DNA of 64,000 nucleotides from an uncultured Pelagibacteraceae bacterium. Its GTDB lineage: Bacteria; Pseudomonadota; Alphaproteobacteria; Pelagibacterales; Pelagibacteraceae. Below are positions 1 through 9,749 of this stretch, one piece after another. Position 1 is the stretch's first letter; each line of letters opens with the position of its first letter. Under the pieces are notes generated by a model. It ran no database searches and was not told where the DNA came from. It worked only from the letters and a program-made list of their open reading frames with translations. The stretch is taken from assembly GCA_902595885.1 (NCBI GenBank), contig CACJRQ010000001.1:62001-126000 (forward strand), written 5' to 3'. Made by a program: the position numbers and the translations under genes.

Positions 1-1
1 C

Positions 2-331
2 AATATTTTAGAGGAAAATAAAAGCCTGATATCTCATGGAAGATTAAAATTAGATCCATCGCAACTCGAATGTGAATGGAATGGAAAACAGCTACCTGAT
101 AAATTGACAACAACTGAGTTTTTAATCGTTAAAGAATTAGCAAAGAGGCCTGGTATAATTAAAGAAAGAGCCCAGTTAATGGATATTGCTTACAGAGAAG
201 ATACAGATATTGAAGATAGAACTATTGATAGTCATGTAAAACGAATTAGAAAAAAATTTAAAAAAGTAGATCCTGATTTTTCAGCTATTGAAACTAGGTA
301 TGGTAGTGGATATAGATGGAATGTTAGCTAA
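2..331 (+). CDS. chvI: ChvI-type response regulator, C-terminal part (cut by window edge)
   Basis: Only the DNA-binding end of the protein is in the window; the reading frame is open from base 2, so the receiver domain lies upstream. The visible part is an OmpR/PhoB winged helix: an EFLIVKELA helix, a recognition helix with TIDSHVKRIRKKF, and the closing wing GSGYRW. The stop codon shares its last base with the ATG of the histidine kinase that follows, so the two are translationally coupled. In alphaproteobacteria the regulator beside this kinase is ChvI (ExoS/ChvI, BatR), which controls envelope and acid responses. The identity rests on the kinase partner and the ahcY neighbour as much as on this fragment. 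Confidence 0.85.
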   Translation, partial: NILEENKSLISHGRLKLDPSQLECEWNGKQLPDKLTTTEFLIVKELAKRPGIIKERAQLMDIAYREDTDIEDRTIDSHVKRIRKKFKKVDPDFSAIETRYGSGYRWNVS

Positions 332-1872
332 TGTTTAGTAAATACTTAAAAACCCTTTCTATATTAAAGAAATTTTTATTTATAAATCTTATAATCTTTA
401 CAATTATTGGATTATTTACATTTGTATACCTGAATAATATTCAGCCAAGTTTAATAAAGAAAAAATCTCAAAATCACACAATTATTATTAACAACACTAT
501 TGATAACATTTTGAGATTGAATGTAAAATTTCAATCTGATGATATTAGAAGTTTTTTATTTTCCACAAGATTTATTTTTCAAAATCTAGACAGAGTAATA
601 TTCTTTGATGACCAACTAAACCTTATTGGAGACACTGATACCTTAGATCTTGATCCAAGATCATTCTCAACAAGACTAGACAAAATTGAATTTGAAAGTT
701 TAGATAATGATGACACAGAAAAAAACATTGAGGAAAAAAATATAAAAATAGATGAAAAAAAGCCTGTTTCATTCAAGGATATATTAAAAAAGTATTCTAG
801 CTCTGAAGATCTTGGAACTCCCTATACTTTTACTCAAGAAGATTTTAATCAATTTAATGTAACAACAATTAAGAATGTAACGAAGAATGAAATAAATCTT
901 GGTTATGTAGCAATCACAGAAAATGCTAATGAAATAAAGACAGCTATAGATGAGAGAAAAGCATTTGTAATAAGAACAGCAATATCTGTAGGATTTGTAA
1001 TATTAATTTTTTCTTTTGTTTTAAGTAGATATTTTATTAAACCAATTCAAAATCTTGTTGGATATACAATTCGTATTAAGGAAAAAAGTCAAGTCAAACC
1101 AGGTATTGAAAATCTTAAAAAAAGAAATGATGAGTTGGGACTTTTGTCTAATTCCTTAGAGGATATGACAAATGAGCTTCAAAATAGAGTTACACATGCA
1201 GAGAACTTTTCTACAGATTTAGTTCATGAGATTAGAAATCCATTAGCATCTTTGAAAAGTGCATCAGAGATATTGCAAGATACAAATGACAATGACCAAA
1301 GAGATAGATTATTAAATATTCTTAGTCACGATGTACAAAGAATAGAAAGATTAATTACTGATTATTCACAAATGTTAAAAGATGAGGTTGCTCTAAGTAA
1401 AGAAAAAATGAAAAAAATTAATATTGAACCTATTATTCAATCGGTTGTTGATGATTACAATAATATTCATCAAGTGAAAAAAGGAATAAAAATTGAATAT
1501 AAAAATGATGGAAAAGATAAATATTTGATAAATGGTATAGAAAATAGAATTGAACAAATTATTGCAAATTTATTAGATAATTCAATATCATTTAGTAAAG
1601 ATGGTAGTAATGTTTTTGTAAATATTTCTATTGATGAAAAAAATCAAATATCCATCAAAATTATGGATGAGGGGCAAGGATTTAAAGAAAAAGATACATC
1701 AAGAATATTTAAAAGATTTTATAGTAATAGACCTGAAAAATTTGGAGAACATTCAGGTTTAGGTTTAAATATAGTAAAAAATTTGGTTGAACTCCACGAT
1801 GGTGAAATTGTAGCATCTAATCGTCCTGATAAAGAAGGAGCAATGATAGAGATACGATTTCCCAATGTTTAA
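331..1872 (+). CDS. chvG: ChvG-type sensor histidine kinase
   Basis: A 513-residue membrane histidine kinase. A first transmembrane helix lies at about residues 13-35, then a periplasmic region of about 175 residues with an acidic low-complexity stretch, a second helix at about 213-232, a HAMP linker, and a HisKA domain with the phosphoacceptor in LVHEIRNPLASL (His299). The ATPase domain shows the N box (NLLDNSISFS), the DEGQGF G1 box and a C-terminal GLGLNIVKN box. It overlaps the stop of the regulator by one base. ChvG/BatS kinases sense envelope or pH cues and phosphorylate ChvI. The next gene is ahcY, whereas many alphaproteobacteria have hprK and pts genes in between. Confidence 0.9.
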   Translation: MFSKYLKTLSILKKFLFINLIIFTIIGLFTFVYLNNIQPSLIKKKSQNHTIIINNTIDNILRLNVKFQSDDIRSFLFSTRFIFQNLDRVIFFDDQLNLIGDTDTLDLDPRSFSTRLDKIEFESLDNDDTEKNIEEKNIKIDEKKPVSFKDILKKYSSSEDLGTPYTFTQEDFNQFNVTTIKNVTKNEINLGYVAITENANEIKTAIDERKAFVIRTAISVGFVILIFSFVLSRYFIKPIQNLVGYTIRIKEKSQVKPGIENLKKRNDELGLLSNSLEDMTNELQNRVTHAENFSTDLVHEIRNPLASLKSASEILQDTNDNDQRDRLLNILSHDVQRIERLITDYSQMLKDEVALSKEKMKKINIEPIIQSVVDDYNNIHQVKKGIKIEYKNDGKDKYLINGIENRIEQIIANLLDNSISFSKDGSNVFVNISIDEKNQISIKIMDEGQGFKEKDTSRIFKRFYSNRPEKFGEHSGLGLNIVKNLVELHDGEIVASNRPDKEGAMIEIRFPNV

Positions 1873-1914
1873 TCATATCTTGATAAATAAAATCTTAGCT
1901 GTATAAAGCTTGCC

Positions 1915-3201
1915 ATGGAAGATTATAAAGTAAAAGACATATCCCAAGCTGATTTTGGTAGGAAAGAAATTTCAATAGCTGAAAGTGAAATGCCTGGTTT
2001 AATCGCTTTAAGAGAAGAGTATTCTAAGGAAAAACCATTAAAGGGTGCAAGAATTATAGGGTGTCTTCATATGACGATCCAAACCGCAGTATTAATTGAA
2101 ACTTTAGTTGCATTAGGTGCAGAAGTAAGATGGTCTTCATGCAATATTTTTTCAACTCAAGATCATGCTGCCGCTGCAATCGCAAAAGCTGGTATTCCAG
2201 TTTATGCTTGGAAAGGCGAAACTGAAGAAGAATATTTATGGTGCATTAAGCAAACTATAGTTGGAAAACAAGATTGGAAGCCAAATATGTTACTAGATGA
2301 TGGCGGAGATTTAACAGCTATCATGCACAACGAGTATCGTAATTTAATGAAAGATATTAAAGGTGTTTCAGAGGAAACTACTACTGGAATTAAAGCACTA
2401 AATAAGATGGAAAAAGATAAGTCTCTTTTAGTACCGGCAATAAACGTGAATGACTCTGTTACAAAATCAAAATTTGATAATTTATATGGATGTAGAGAAA
2501 GTTTGGTAGATGGAATTAGAAGAGCCACTGATGTAATGATGTCTGGAAAAATTGCAATTGTTGCAGGTTTTGGAGATGTTGGAAAAGGAAGTGCTGCATC
2601 TTTAAGACAAAGTGGAGCTAGGGTTTTAGTTACAGAAGCGGATCCAATTTGTGCTCTTCAAGCGGCAATGGAGGGTTATGAAGTGGTATTAATGGAGGAG
2701 GCTATAAGTAGAGCTGATATCGTTGTAACAGCAACAGGTAACAAAGATATTGTTACCGCAGATCATATGAGAGATATGAAGGATAGAGCTATACTATGTA
2801 ATATTGGTCACTTTGATAATGAAATACAAGTTGAAGCTCTTAAAAATTATAAGTGGACTGAAGTAAAACCTCAAGTGCATGAAATAGAGCTCCCTAGTGG
2901 CAAAAGAATTATTCTTCTAGCTGAAGGAAGATTAGTTAATCTTGGTTGTGCAACTGGACACCCAAGTTTTGTAATGAGTGCGTCATTTACTAATCAAGTT
3001 ATTGCTCAAATAGAACTTTGGCATAATCATAAAAATTATGAAAATAAAGTTTATGTACTTCCAAAACATTTAGATGAAAAAGTAGCAACATTGCATTTAA
3101 AAAAAGTTGGTGCAAAACTAACAAAATTATCAAAAGAACAAGCAGATTATATAAGCGTTGAAACAGAAGGTCCTTTCAAACCAGATGCCTATCGCTATTA
3201 G
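1915..3201 (+). CDS. ahcY: S-adenosylhomocysteine hydrolase (adenosylhomocysteinase)
   Basis: Cytosolic enzyme that splits S-adenosylhomocysteine into homocysteine and adenosine, removing the inhibitory product of methylation. The 428-residue protein is full length. It has the substrate-region motifs [14 protein letters not shown] and [15 protein letters not shown], the NAD-binding GFGDVGKG loop in the Rossmann domain, and the family C-terminal ending KPDAYRY. It follows chvG after 42 bases, too little for a known SAH or SAM riboswitch. The tail overlaps the tsaE start by 17 bases. Assignment is secure. Confidence 0.97.
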   Translation: MEDYKVKDISQADFGRKEISIAESEMPGLIALREEYSKEKPLKGARIIGCLHMTIQTAVLIETLVALGAEVRWSSCNIFSTQDHAAAAIAKAGIPVYAWKGETEEEYLWCIKQTIVGKQDWKPNMLLDDGGDLTAIMHNEYRNLMKDIKGVSEETTTGIKALNKMEKDKSLLVPAINVNDSVTKSKFDNLYGCRESLVDGIRRATDVMMSGKIAIVAGFGDVGKGSAASLRQSGARVLVTEADPICALQAAMEGYEVVLMEEAISRADIVVTATGNKDIVTADHMRDMKDRAILCNIGHFDNEIQVEALKNYKWTEVKPQVHEIELPSGKRIILLAEGRLVNLGCATGHPSFVMSASFTNQVIAQIELWHNHKNYENKVYVLPKHLDEKVATLHLKKVGAKLTKLSKEQADYISVETEGPFKPDAYRY

Positions 3202-3634
3202 AGATAGCATAATCGATATCACTTCAGAGAAGTTAACTAAAGAATTAGCTAAAAAATTTACAAAATATCTTAAAGGTGGTGAGTTTGTTTTTTTATATGG
3301 GGAGATGGGCGTTGGTAAAACTACCTTTGTTAAATATTTTATAAATGAGTATCAAAAAATAAACAATTTAACACAAACAGAAATTACAAGCCCTACTTTT
3401 AGTTTATTAAATGAGTATCAAGTGAAAGATATAAGAATTAAACATTACGATTTATTTAGAATTAATAGGAAAGAAGACATCAATCATTTAGATATTTTTG
3501 AAAAAGATAATAAATTGATAACACTTATAGAATGGCCTCAATTAATTGAGGATAAACAAAATATAAAATATATAGCTTTAACATTTAATTATTTAAATGA
3601 TTTAAATGATAGAAGTGTAGATATAAAAGTTTAA
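3185..3634 (+). CDS. tsaE: tRNA threonylcarbamoyladenosine biosynthesis ATPase TsaE
   Basis: TsaE is the small ATPase that works with TsaB and TsaD to install threonylcarbamoyladenosine at position 37 of ANN-decoding tRNAs. The protein shows Walker [10 protein letters not shown] (residues 39-47), then [16 protein letters not shown] and IEWP, all typical of the family. I chose the ATG at 3185, giving 149 residues, because the in-frame ATG nine codons upstream would only extend the overlap with ahcY. In alphaproteobacteria tsaE commonly precedes the phosphotransferase and nucleotidyltransferase genes, as it does here. Confidence 0.92.
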   Translation: MPIAIRDSIIDITSEKLTKELAKKFTKYLKGGEFVFLYGEMGVGKTTFVKYFINEYQKINNLTQTEITSPTFSLLNEYQVKDIRIKHYDLFRINRKEDINHLDIFEKDNKLITLIEWPQLIEDKQNIKYIALTFNYLNDLNDRSVDIKV

Positions 3635-3650
3635 ATTAAAACTTATTTTG

Positions 3651-4595
3651 ATGAAAAGTTTAGCAAAATTGAAAAAAATAAAAGGAGATGCATCTTTTAG
3701 AGAATTTTACAGAAACAAAGAAAATAAATCAATTGTAGTAATATCCAAGAAAGAAAAGTTAAAAAATCTTTTAATTTATGATGCGATAAATAAAATTTTA
3801 ATTAAAAATAAAATTTTAGCACCAAATCTATTAAGCGAAAATTACATAAATAATTATATAGAAATAAATGATTTTGGAGATCAAACTCTATTTCAAATTT
3901 TAAAAAACAAAAAAAATAGTAAATATGCCATTTTTAAAAAGATAATAAAAATTTTAAATAAAATTCAATTAATAAAAGATAAAAAAATAAAAAATTTTAA
4001 AAACAAATTATATAAAGTTCAGGAATACAATAACAAAATTTTATTTGACGAAACTAAACTTTTTTGTGAATGGTATGCACCAAAGATATTGTCTAAATTA
4101 AACAATACTAAATTTAAAAAAAAATTTAAATTAGAGATAAAAAACTTATTATCAAAGTTAAATTATAAAAATGTTACATTTGTTCATAGAGATTTTCATG
4201 TTTCAAATTTGATGTATCACAATAAAAAAATTGCAGTAATAGATAGTCAAGATGCATTAATTGGTAATAGAGCTTACGATTTAGCATCCTTAATTGATGA
4301 CGTAAGATTAAAAACATCTAATGAATTAAAAGAGAAAGTATTTAAGTTTTACGTCAAAACGAATAAAAAAATTGATTTAAAAAAATTTAAAAAAGATTTT
4401 GAAATATTATCCGTTTTAAGAAATTTAAAAATAATTGGTATATTTATGCGTTTAGCTGTCAGAGATAATAAAAACAAATATCTTAAATTAATTCCCTACG
4501 CTTGGGCAATGATTAATTATAGAATCAAAGAGAAAAATGAATTTAATAATTTGATGTCGCTATTAAAAAATAATTTCCCAAAATTTATAAGGTAA
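3651..4595 (+). CDS. amgK: AmgK-like sugar kinase, aminoglycoside phosphotransferase fold
   Basis: A 314-residue protein of the choline/aminoglycoside kinase fold. The catalytic loop is HRDFHVSNLM and the metal-binding segment IDSQDALIGNRAYDLASL. In proteobacteria the tsaE-linked member paired with a nucleotidyltransferase is AmgK, which phosphorylates N-acetylmuramate and N-acetylglucosamine at the anomeric carbon for peptidoglycan recycling; MurU then makes UDP-MurNAc. The partner gene follows four bases later. Start: a TTG sits directly before the ATG, and I take the ATG. The exact sugar is inferred from context; the kinase fold is visible. Confidence 0.8.
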   Translation: MKSLAKLKKIKGDASFREFYRNKENKSIVVISKKEKLKNLLIYDAINKILIKNKILAPNLLSENYINNYIEINDFGDQTLFQILKNKKNSKYAIFKKIIKILNKIQLIKDKKIKNFKNKLYKVQEYNNKILFDETKLFCEWYAPKILSKLNNTKFKKKFKLEIKNLLSKLNYKNVTFVHRDFHVSNLMYHNKKIAVIDSQDALIGNRAYDLASLIDDVRLKTSNELKEKVFKFYVKTNKKIDLKKFKKDFEILSVLRNLKIIGIFMRLAVRDNKNKYLKLIPYAWAMINYRIKEKNEFNNLMSLLKNNFPKFIR

Positions 4596-4599
4596 AATT

Positions 4600-5289
4600 G
4601 TGAGAATAAAAACAGCTTTAATTTTGTGTGCAGGTTTTGGAAAAAGATTAAACCCAATTACTTTAAATACACCTAAGCCCTTATTAGAAATTCAAGATGT
4701 AAGTATGTTAGATCGATGTATTAATTTGATTGAAAAATTAGGTATTCAAAAAATTTTAATAAATACTTTTTATTTGAAAGATCAATTTTCTCAATTTTTA
4801 CAAAATAAAAATTTTAATTTAGATATCAAAATAATTGAAGATGGTGAGCATATTTTAGATACAGGGGGAGGTATTCATAATATGATTAAAGACTCTAGAG
4901 AAAATGATTTTTTAATTTTTAATCCAGATACAGTTTGGACTAATAATTATAAAGAAGAGATATTAAAAATGGAAGAAATGTATTTTTCTAAAAAACTAGA
5001 AAATATTCTTCTCTTAACAAATAAAAAATTAAGTTTTGATAAAAAATTAAAAGGAGATTTTAGTTTAAAAAATAATCTAATTAATAAAGAGTTAGAGAAA
5101 GATTTTATTTACATTGGGTGTCAAATAATTAATAAAAAATTATTTATTAAAGAGAAAATAGAAAATTACTCAATATTGAAAATTTGGAATAATTTATTAA
5201 ATCAAAAAAAGTTATTTGGTTATGAAAGCCAAAATGACTTTTATCATTTAACAGATCTGGATGTTTTTAAAAAACTAAAAGATCTTTAG
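4600..5289 (+). CDS. murU: MurU-like sugar-1-phosphate nucleotidyltransferase
   Basis: A 229-residue nucleotidyltransferase of the GT-A fold. The N-terminal signature LILCAGFGKRLNPIT followed by TPKPLLEI binds the NTP; later come DTGGGI and NPDT, the latter carrying the metal-binding Asp. It begins with GTG four bases after the AmgK-like kinase, so the pair probably converts recycled MurNAc to UDP-MurNAc. Hexose-1-phosphate nucleotidyltransferases share this fold, so the substrate is inferred from the neighbour. Its last 23 bases overlap the 3' end of the convergent gpmA. Confidence 0.78.
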   Translation: MRIKTALILCAGFGKRLNPITLNTPKPLLEIQDVSMLDRCINLIEKLGIQKILINTFYLKDQFSQFLQNKNFNLDIKIIEDGEHILDTGGGIHNMIKDSRENDFLIFNPDTVWTNNYKEEILKMEEMYFSKKLENILLLTNKKLSFDKKLKGDFSLKNNLINKELEKDFIYIGCQIINKKLFIKEKIENYSILKIWNNLLNQKKLFGYESQNDFYHLTDLDVFKKLKDL

Positions 5290-5974
5290 CTCTTTCTTGA
5301 TCAAGATATTTACAATTAGAAATTTTTTTATTTTCTAATTCAATTAAAAGAGGGTTTCCTGTAGGAATTTCAAGTTTAGAGATTTCATTATTATCTAAAT
5401 TAAATAAGTATTTACAAAGAGCTCTAATAGAGTTTCCATGAGCAGAAATAAGAATATTTTCACTTGTTTTGTTTTCTATTTCTTCGCTATAATATTTTAT
5501 TACTCTTTCATATGTATCTTTTAGGGACTCAGTATCAGGAATTTTTTCTACAGGAATTTCTTTATACGTTTGAATATTTTGTGGATGGTATGGATTTTTT
5601 TTGTCTAAAGGGTCAGGTCTAAGATCCCAAGAACGTCTAAATTGATGAACTTTTTCCTCCCCAAGTTTTTTTTTCATTTCATCTTTATTTAATCCTGTGA
5701 GGGCTCCGTAATGCCTTTCATTTAATTCCCAAGCACTCTTTGCATCTTTAAAATCACTCAATTCCTTTTGTATTATTTTTAAGGTATTTTTCGCTCTTAA
5801 TTGAAAAGATGAATAATAAAGATTAATCTCAATTTCTTTTTGCTTTATTAATTGTCCCGCTTTTTTTGCTTCTGATTTACCATTTTCAGTTAAATCAACA
5901 TCAACCCATCCAGTAAATTTCTTTTCAAGATTCCAAACACTTTGACCATGTCTTACTAAAATTAAATAACTCAT
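5267..5974 (-). CDS. gpmA: 2,3-bisphosphoglycerate-dependent phosphoglycerate mutase
   Basis: Interconverts 3- and 2-phosphoglycerate in lower glycolysis and gluconeogenesis. The catalytic histidine is in LVRHGQSVWN, followed by FTGWVDVDLTENG, the ERHYGALTGLNK motif, RRSWDLRPD, and the second active-site histidine in SAHGNSIRAL. I start it at the ATG encoding MSYLILVRHG, giving 235 residues; a longer in-frame start adds 30 residues with no family counterpart and would run into the divergent lipoprotein gene. The 3' end overlaps murU. Confidence 0.95.
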   Translation of the reverse strand: MSYLILVRHGQSVWNLEKKFTGWVDVDLTENGKSEAKKAGQLIKQKEIEINLYYSSFQLRAKNTLKIIQKELSDFKDAKSAWELNERHYGALTGLNKDEMKKKLGEEKVHQFRRSWDLRPDPLDKKNPYHPQNIQTYKEIPVEKIPDTESLKDTYERVIKYYSEEIENKTSENILISAHGNSIRALCKYLFNLDNNEISKLEIPTGNPLLIELENKKISNCKYLDQERAKDLLVF

Positions 5975-6020
5975 TTGTTTATCTTTTAGAATAATTTGAT
6001 AAATAAAACTATAAATATTA

Positions 6021-6626
6021 ATGCTTAATTTTTTAAAAAAAAAAGGTTTAATACTTTTTGTCATTTTCTTTCTGTCAGCATGTTCATCTATTCCTAAAAA
6101 CGCTTCAAATAGCTGTTCTATTTTTCAGGAAAAATATTTATGGTACAAACATGCAAAAAAAACTGAAAAAAAATGGGGCACACCAGTTTATTTGCAGCTT
6201 GCAATTATTAAGATGGAATCTAGTTTTGATAGGTTTGCAAAGCCTCCAAGACAAAAAATATTTAAGGTAGTACCTTATAAGAGACCATCAAGCTCATTTG
6301 GATATTCGCAAGCAGTTAAAGGAACATGGAAGCAATACAAAGAGGAAACTGGAAACAAATTTGCAACAAGATCAAGATTTAAAGATAGTGTAGATTTTAT
6401 TGGATGGTATACAAATAAAACCGAAAAAATTTTAAAAGTCTCAAAGAAAGATGCTTTTAAGCAGTATATTGCGTACCATGAGGGTTGGGGAAATTTTAAA
6501 AATTATAGAAGTAATGCAAAAGTAATAAACTTAGCTAAAAGGGTAGAGAAACAATCAAATATTTATAAAAAACAGTTGGTAAAATGTAAAAAATCTTTAA
6601 CTACAGCAAAATATATTATCTTCTAA
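6021..6626 (+). CDS. Lipoprotein lytic transglycosylase (SLT-like)
   Basis: A 201-residue secreted lipoprotein: a Lys-rich start, a hydrophobic stretch and lipobox LSAC, with the lipidated Cys near residue 21. The mature part contains AIIKMESSFD, which places a Glu where SLT-fold transglycosylases have their catalytic acid, followed by SSFGYSQAVKGTWKQY and YHEGWGN, resembling the goose-lysozyme/SLT layout. It probably cleaves peptidoglycan from the periplasmic face of a membrane. It is divergent from gpmA across 46 bases and converges on the RND pump with a 4-base overlap. The fold call is by motif only; the exact subfamily is not determined. Confidence 0.72.
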   Translation: MLNFLKKKGLILFVIFFLSACSSIPKNASNSCSIFQEKYLWYKHAKKTEKKWGTPVYLQLAIIKMESSFDRFAKPPRQKIFKVVPYKRPSSSFGYSQAVKGTWKQYKEETGNKFATRSRFKDSVDFIGWYTNKTEKILKVSKKDAFKQYIAYHEGWGNFKNYRSNAKVINLAKRVEKQSNIYKKQLVKCKKSLTTAKYIIF

Positions 6627-9600
6627 TCTAATTGCTTTTTTAATTCAATATCTACTTCATCAATACGTTTAGTGTTTTTTGCAAGAGTTAAATACATTGT
6701 AGGAGTTACATACAAAGTAAAGAAAGTTGAAATTATCATTCCTCCTAAAATTGTAGAGCCAACAGCTAATCTTGAACCTTCACCAGCTCCTGGACCAATA
6801 TTTCCTATTACAAGAGGAAGCATTGCAATCATTGTACTTAGGGAGGTCATTATGATTGGTCGAATTCTAAGCTGACATGCTTTAATTAAAGCATCCTCAA
6901 TTTTAATGCCAGTCGTTCTTAATTGGTTTGCATAATCTACAATTAAAATACTATTTTTAGTAGATATACCAATAAGTATAATCAATGCAATTTGCGAAAA
7001 TATATTTACTGAACTGTTCAAAAGTAAAATAAATACCAATCCACCAAAGACTGCGAGTGGAACAGTTAGTATTATTACAAATGGGTGAACAAAAGAGTTA
7101 AAAGTTGCCGCCATTACTAAATAGGCCGTTAATAAAGCAAGAGCAAAAATTAAATATATTTCATTTGTTGTTTCTTTTAGTTCCTCAGATTTTCCTTTCC
7201 AGGTAATCTGATTTTGAGGCGCTACTTTAACCATTACGTCTTCCAAATACTTTACTGCCTCTGTTAGAGTATAATCCTCAGAAAGAGCAGCTGAAATCGT
7301 TACAGCTCTTTGACGATTATATCTTGGTAAAGCTTCTGCAGTACCTTTTTCTTTAAATTCCACAAGACTTGCTACAGAAACTAATTTTCCTGTTGTTTCG
7401 GATCTTACAAAGATCTTTGATAAACCATCTTTATCTCTTCTATCTGCTAAATATTGTTGTAATATAATAGGGTATTCTCTTCCTTCTTTACTAAAAGATG
7501 TTACTCTTTTTCCTCCATAAAGTGTCTCAAGAGTTCTTCCAATATTTTCAGTTGATACTCCTAAATCATTTGCTCTATTTTTATTTGTGATTAATTTTAC
7601 TTCTGGTTTATTTTTTGTGTAATCACTTTCTATTCTAAACATATTTCTATTTTTTCTTAGTGCTCTCAAAACATTGCTTTGGATTTCTTCAAGCTCCTCA
7701 TAACTAGATCCATAGATAACCATTTGTACTGGTTTGTTGTAGCTTGAAACTCTTATTCCTTGAGGAGATATTGGAAAAGCAAAGGTTTCAGGAACTGAAA
7801 CTACTTGTCCAATTGCTTCTCTAAGAACAATTTGGCTACTTTTTTCTCTATTTTTCCATTCATCTAATAATGCAATTATAATAAATGTATTATATGTTGT
7901 AGCAGACTTACCAAAACCAGGAACTCTCATTATTAATCTTTCATAAGGACTATTCTCAGCTTGTAATAGCCTTAATATTCTACTCTCTATAATTTGAGCT
8001 TTTTCTTGAGTGTATTCAAATGAACTTCCTTCATCAGTTGATCCTATTATTAAATAAGAACCCCTGTCTTCTATTGGCAGTAGTTCTTTTTTTGAAAAAT
8101 TAAAAAGATAAGCAGATGCACAAACTATTAAGATTATAAATATTGAAATAGTTTTTTTCTTGTTAATCCAATATTTAAGTGAGTTAATGTAAAATCCTGT
8201 AAAAGATTTGAATCCATCATTAAATTTTTTGACAAAGAAATTAATTTTTTCTTTTTTATTCAAAAATTTACTTCCAAGCATTGGTGATAAAGTTAATGCT
8301 ACAAATGAGGAGACAACAATAGAGAAAGATAATGCTATTGCAGTTTCTTTAAATAATGTTCCAGAAATTCCTTTTATAAAAATTAGTGGCAAAAATACTG
8401 CAATTAAAATTAAAGTAGTTGCAATAATTGCAAAAGTAATTTGTTTTGAACCTTTATATGCAGCAACAAGAGGTGTCTCACCATTTTCTATTCTTGTATA
8501 TATTGCATCAGTCATAATTACAGAATCATCAGTAATTATTCCAATTGCTAAAATAAAACTCAATAATACAAAAATATTTATTGAGAGATCAAATATATAT
8601 AATCCAAGAAATGAGCCAATCAAACTAACTGGTAGAGCTACTGCTGGTACAATGACTGCTTTAAGATTTCCAAGAAAGAGGTAAATAATTAAAACAACTA
8701 AGACAAACGCAATGACCAAACTTTTATATACCTCTTCTATTGCAGCACCTATGTAAGTAGCTCTATTAAATGCTATTTCTAATTTTAATCCATCAGGTAA
8801 GGATTTGTTAAGCTCCTCTATTTTAACCTTAATTTGATTAGATAGTTCTACAGTTGAGGCACCACTTTTTGCATAAATTCCAATCCCAACAGTTTTTAAA
8901 TTTACAGCATTTTTTCTTTGTGCTTTAAATAAAGTTTTTTCTGAAACTGGTCCAAATTCAACATTTGCAACATCTGAAAGTATTATTACTTTGTCTTTAT
9001 TTTTCCTAAGAGGAAGCTGCTTTATTGTATCTATATTTGTATAAGATTTATCTATATTTAAAGTTAAATCTTTGTTATTTGCTTCCAAGGTTCCAGCTGG
9101 AAGGTTGATATTTTCATTTCTCAGAGCTCTTTCCACCTCTTGAATAGTAAGATTATTTGCAGCCAATTTGATTGGGTCTATCCAAACTCTGACACTAAGC
9201 TCTCTTAAACCACCAACTAAAATTCTTCCAACATTTGGAACACTTGAAAATGCGTCTATAAGATACCTTTCGGCATAATCACCAAGATCTAGATCACTCC
9301 AGGTTGGAGATGAAAGTGCAACCCACATTGTTGTTGTAAAACCAGCTGCTTGTTTTAAAATTTGTGGTGGATTTGACTCACTTGGTAAATTATCAACGAC
9401 TCTAGCAACCCTCTCTCTTATATCGTTTGCAGCATCATCGAGGTCTATGTCTGTATTAAATTGAATATTAATTCTACTTCTACCATTTAAAGAGCTTGAA
9501 TCGATATTCTTAATACCCTCAGCTCCACCTATAACATCTTCGAGTTTTTGAGTTATTTCTTCATCGACTATTTCTGCTGATGCTGATTTATAATCGGTTT

Positions 9601-9745
9601 GAACTTGAACAACTGGAGGCTGTATACCATCAGGAAGTTCTCGAACTGGTAACTCTGAAAAAACAAATACACCAAAAATAATTAATATCAAAGACATAAC
9701 CCAGGCTACAACAGGTCGCTTAATACTAACTTCAGTTATATACAT
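6623..9745 (-). CDS. RND family efflux pump permease (AcrB/MexF type)
   Basis: An inner-membrane proton-driven drug/solute exporter of 1040 residues, the usual size for the HAE1 family. It has two six-helix bundles each preceded by a large periplasmic loop. Proton-relay residues are visible: the Asp pair in GIITDDSVIM on helix 4 and the Lys in GISTKNSILIVDYA on helix 10. The N-terminus VSIKRPVVAWVMSL is characteristic. It is co-transcribed with the upstream adaptor gene (4 bases apart). No outer-membrane TolC partner is in the window, so the channel must be encoded elsewhere. Substrate unknown. Confidence 0.93.
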   Translation of the reverse strand: MYITEVSIKRPVVAWVMSLILIIFGVFVFSELPVRELPDGIQPPVVQVQTDYKSASAEIVDEEITQKLEDVIGGAEGIKNIDSSSLNGRSRINIQFNTDIDLDDAANDIRERVARVVDNLPSESNPPQILKQAAGFTTTMWVALSSPTWSDLDLGDYAERYLIDAFSSVPNVGRILVGGLRELSVRVWIDPIKLAANNLTIQEVERALRNENINLPAGTLEANNKDLTLNIDKSYTNIDTIKQLPLRKNKDKVIILSDVANVEFGPVSEKTLFKAQRKNAVNLKTVGIGIYAKSGASTVELSNQIKVKIEELNKSLPDGLKLEIAFNRATYIGAAIEEVYKSLVIAFVLVVLIIYLFLGNLKAVIVPAVALPVSLIGSFLGLYIFDLSINIFVLLSFILAIGIITDDSVIMTDAIYTRIENGETPLVAAYKGSKQITFAIIATTLILIAVFLPLIFIKGISGTLFKETAIALSFSIVVSSFVALTLSPMLGSKFLNKKEKINFFVKKFNDGFKSFTGFYINSLKYWINKKKTISIFIILIVCASAYLFNFSKKELLPIEDRGSYLIIGSTDEGSSFEYTQEKAQIIESRILRLLQAENSPYERLIMRVPGFGKSATTYNTFIIIALLDEWKNREKSSQIVLREAIGQVVSVPETFAFPISPQGIRVSSYNKPVQMVIYGSSYEELEEIQSNVLRALRKNRNMFRIESDYTKNKPEVKLITNKNRANDLGVSTENIGRTLETLYGGKRVTSFSKEGREYPIILQQYLADRRDKDGLSKIFVRSETTGKLVSVASLVEFKEKGTAEALPRYNRQRAVTISAALSEDYTLTEAVKYLEDVMVKVAPQNQITWKGKSEELKETTNEIYLIFALALLTAYLVMAATFNSFVHPFVIILTVPLAVFGGLVFILLLNSSVNIFSQIALIILIGISTKNSILIVDYANQLRTTGIKIEDALIKACQLRIRPIIMTSLSTMIAMLPLVIGNIGPGAGEGSRLAVGSTILGGMIISTFFTLYVTPTMYLTLAKNTKRIDEVDIELKKQLD

Positions 9746-9749
9746 TTAA

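Noticed and set aside
1873..1914. A SAM or SAH riboswitch before ahcY
   Set aside because: The gap is only 42 bases, has no pseudoknot or SAH-type stem, and contains only short AT-rich sequence.
5975..6064. A 30-residue N-terminal extension of gpmA
   Set aside because: It would overlap the divergent lipoprotein start and lacks similarity to phosphoglycerate mutases, which begin just before LVRHG.
8208..8684. A 158-codon open frame on the plus strand inside the RND permease gene
   Set aside because: It is antisense to a well-conserved coding region, its composition mirrors the RND codons and it matches no family.
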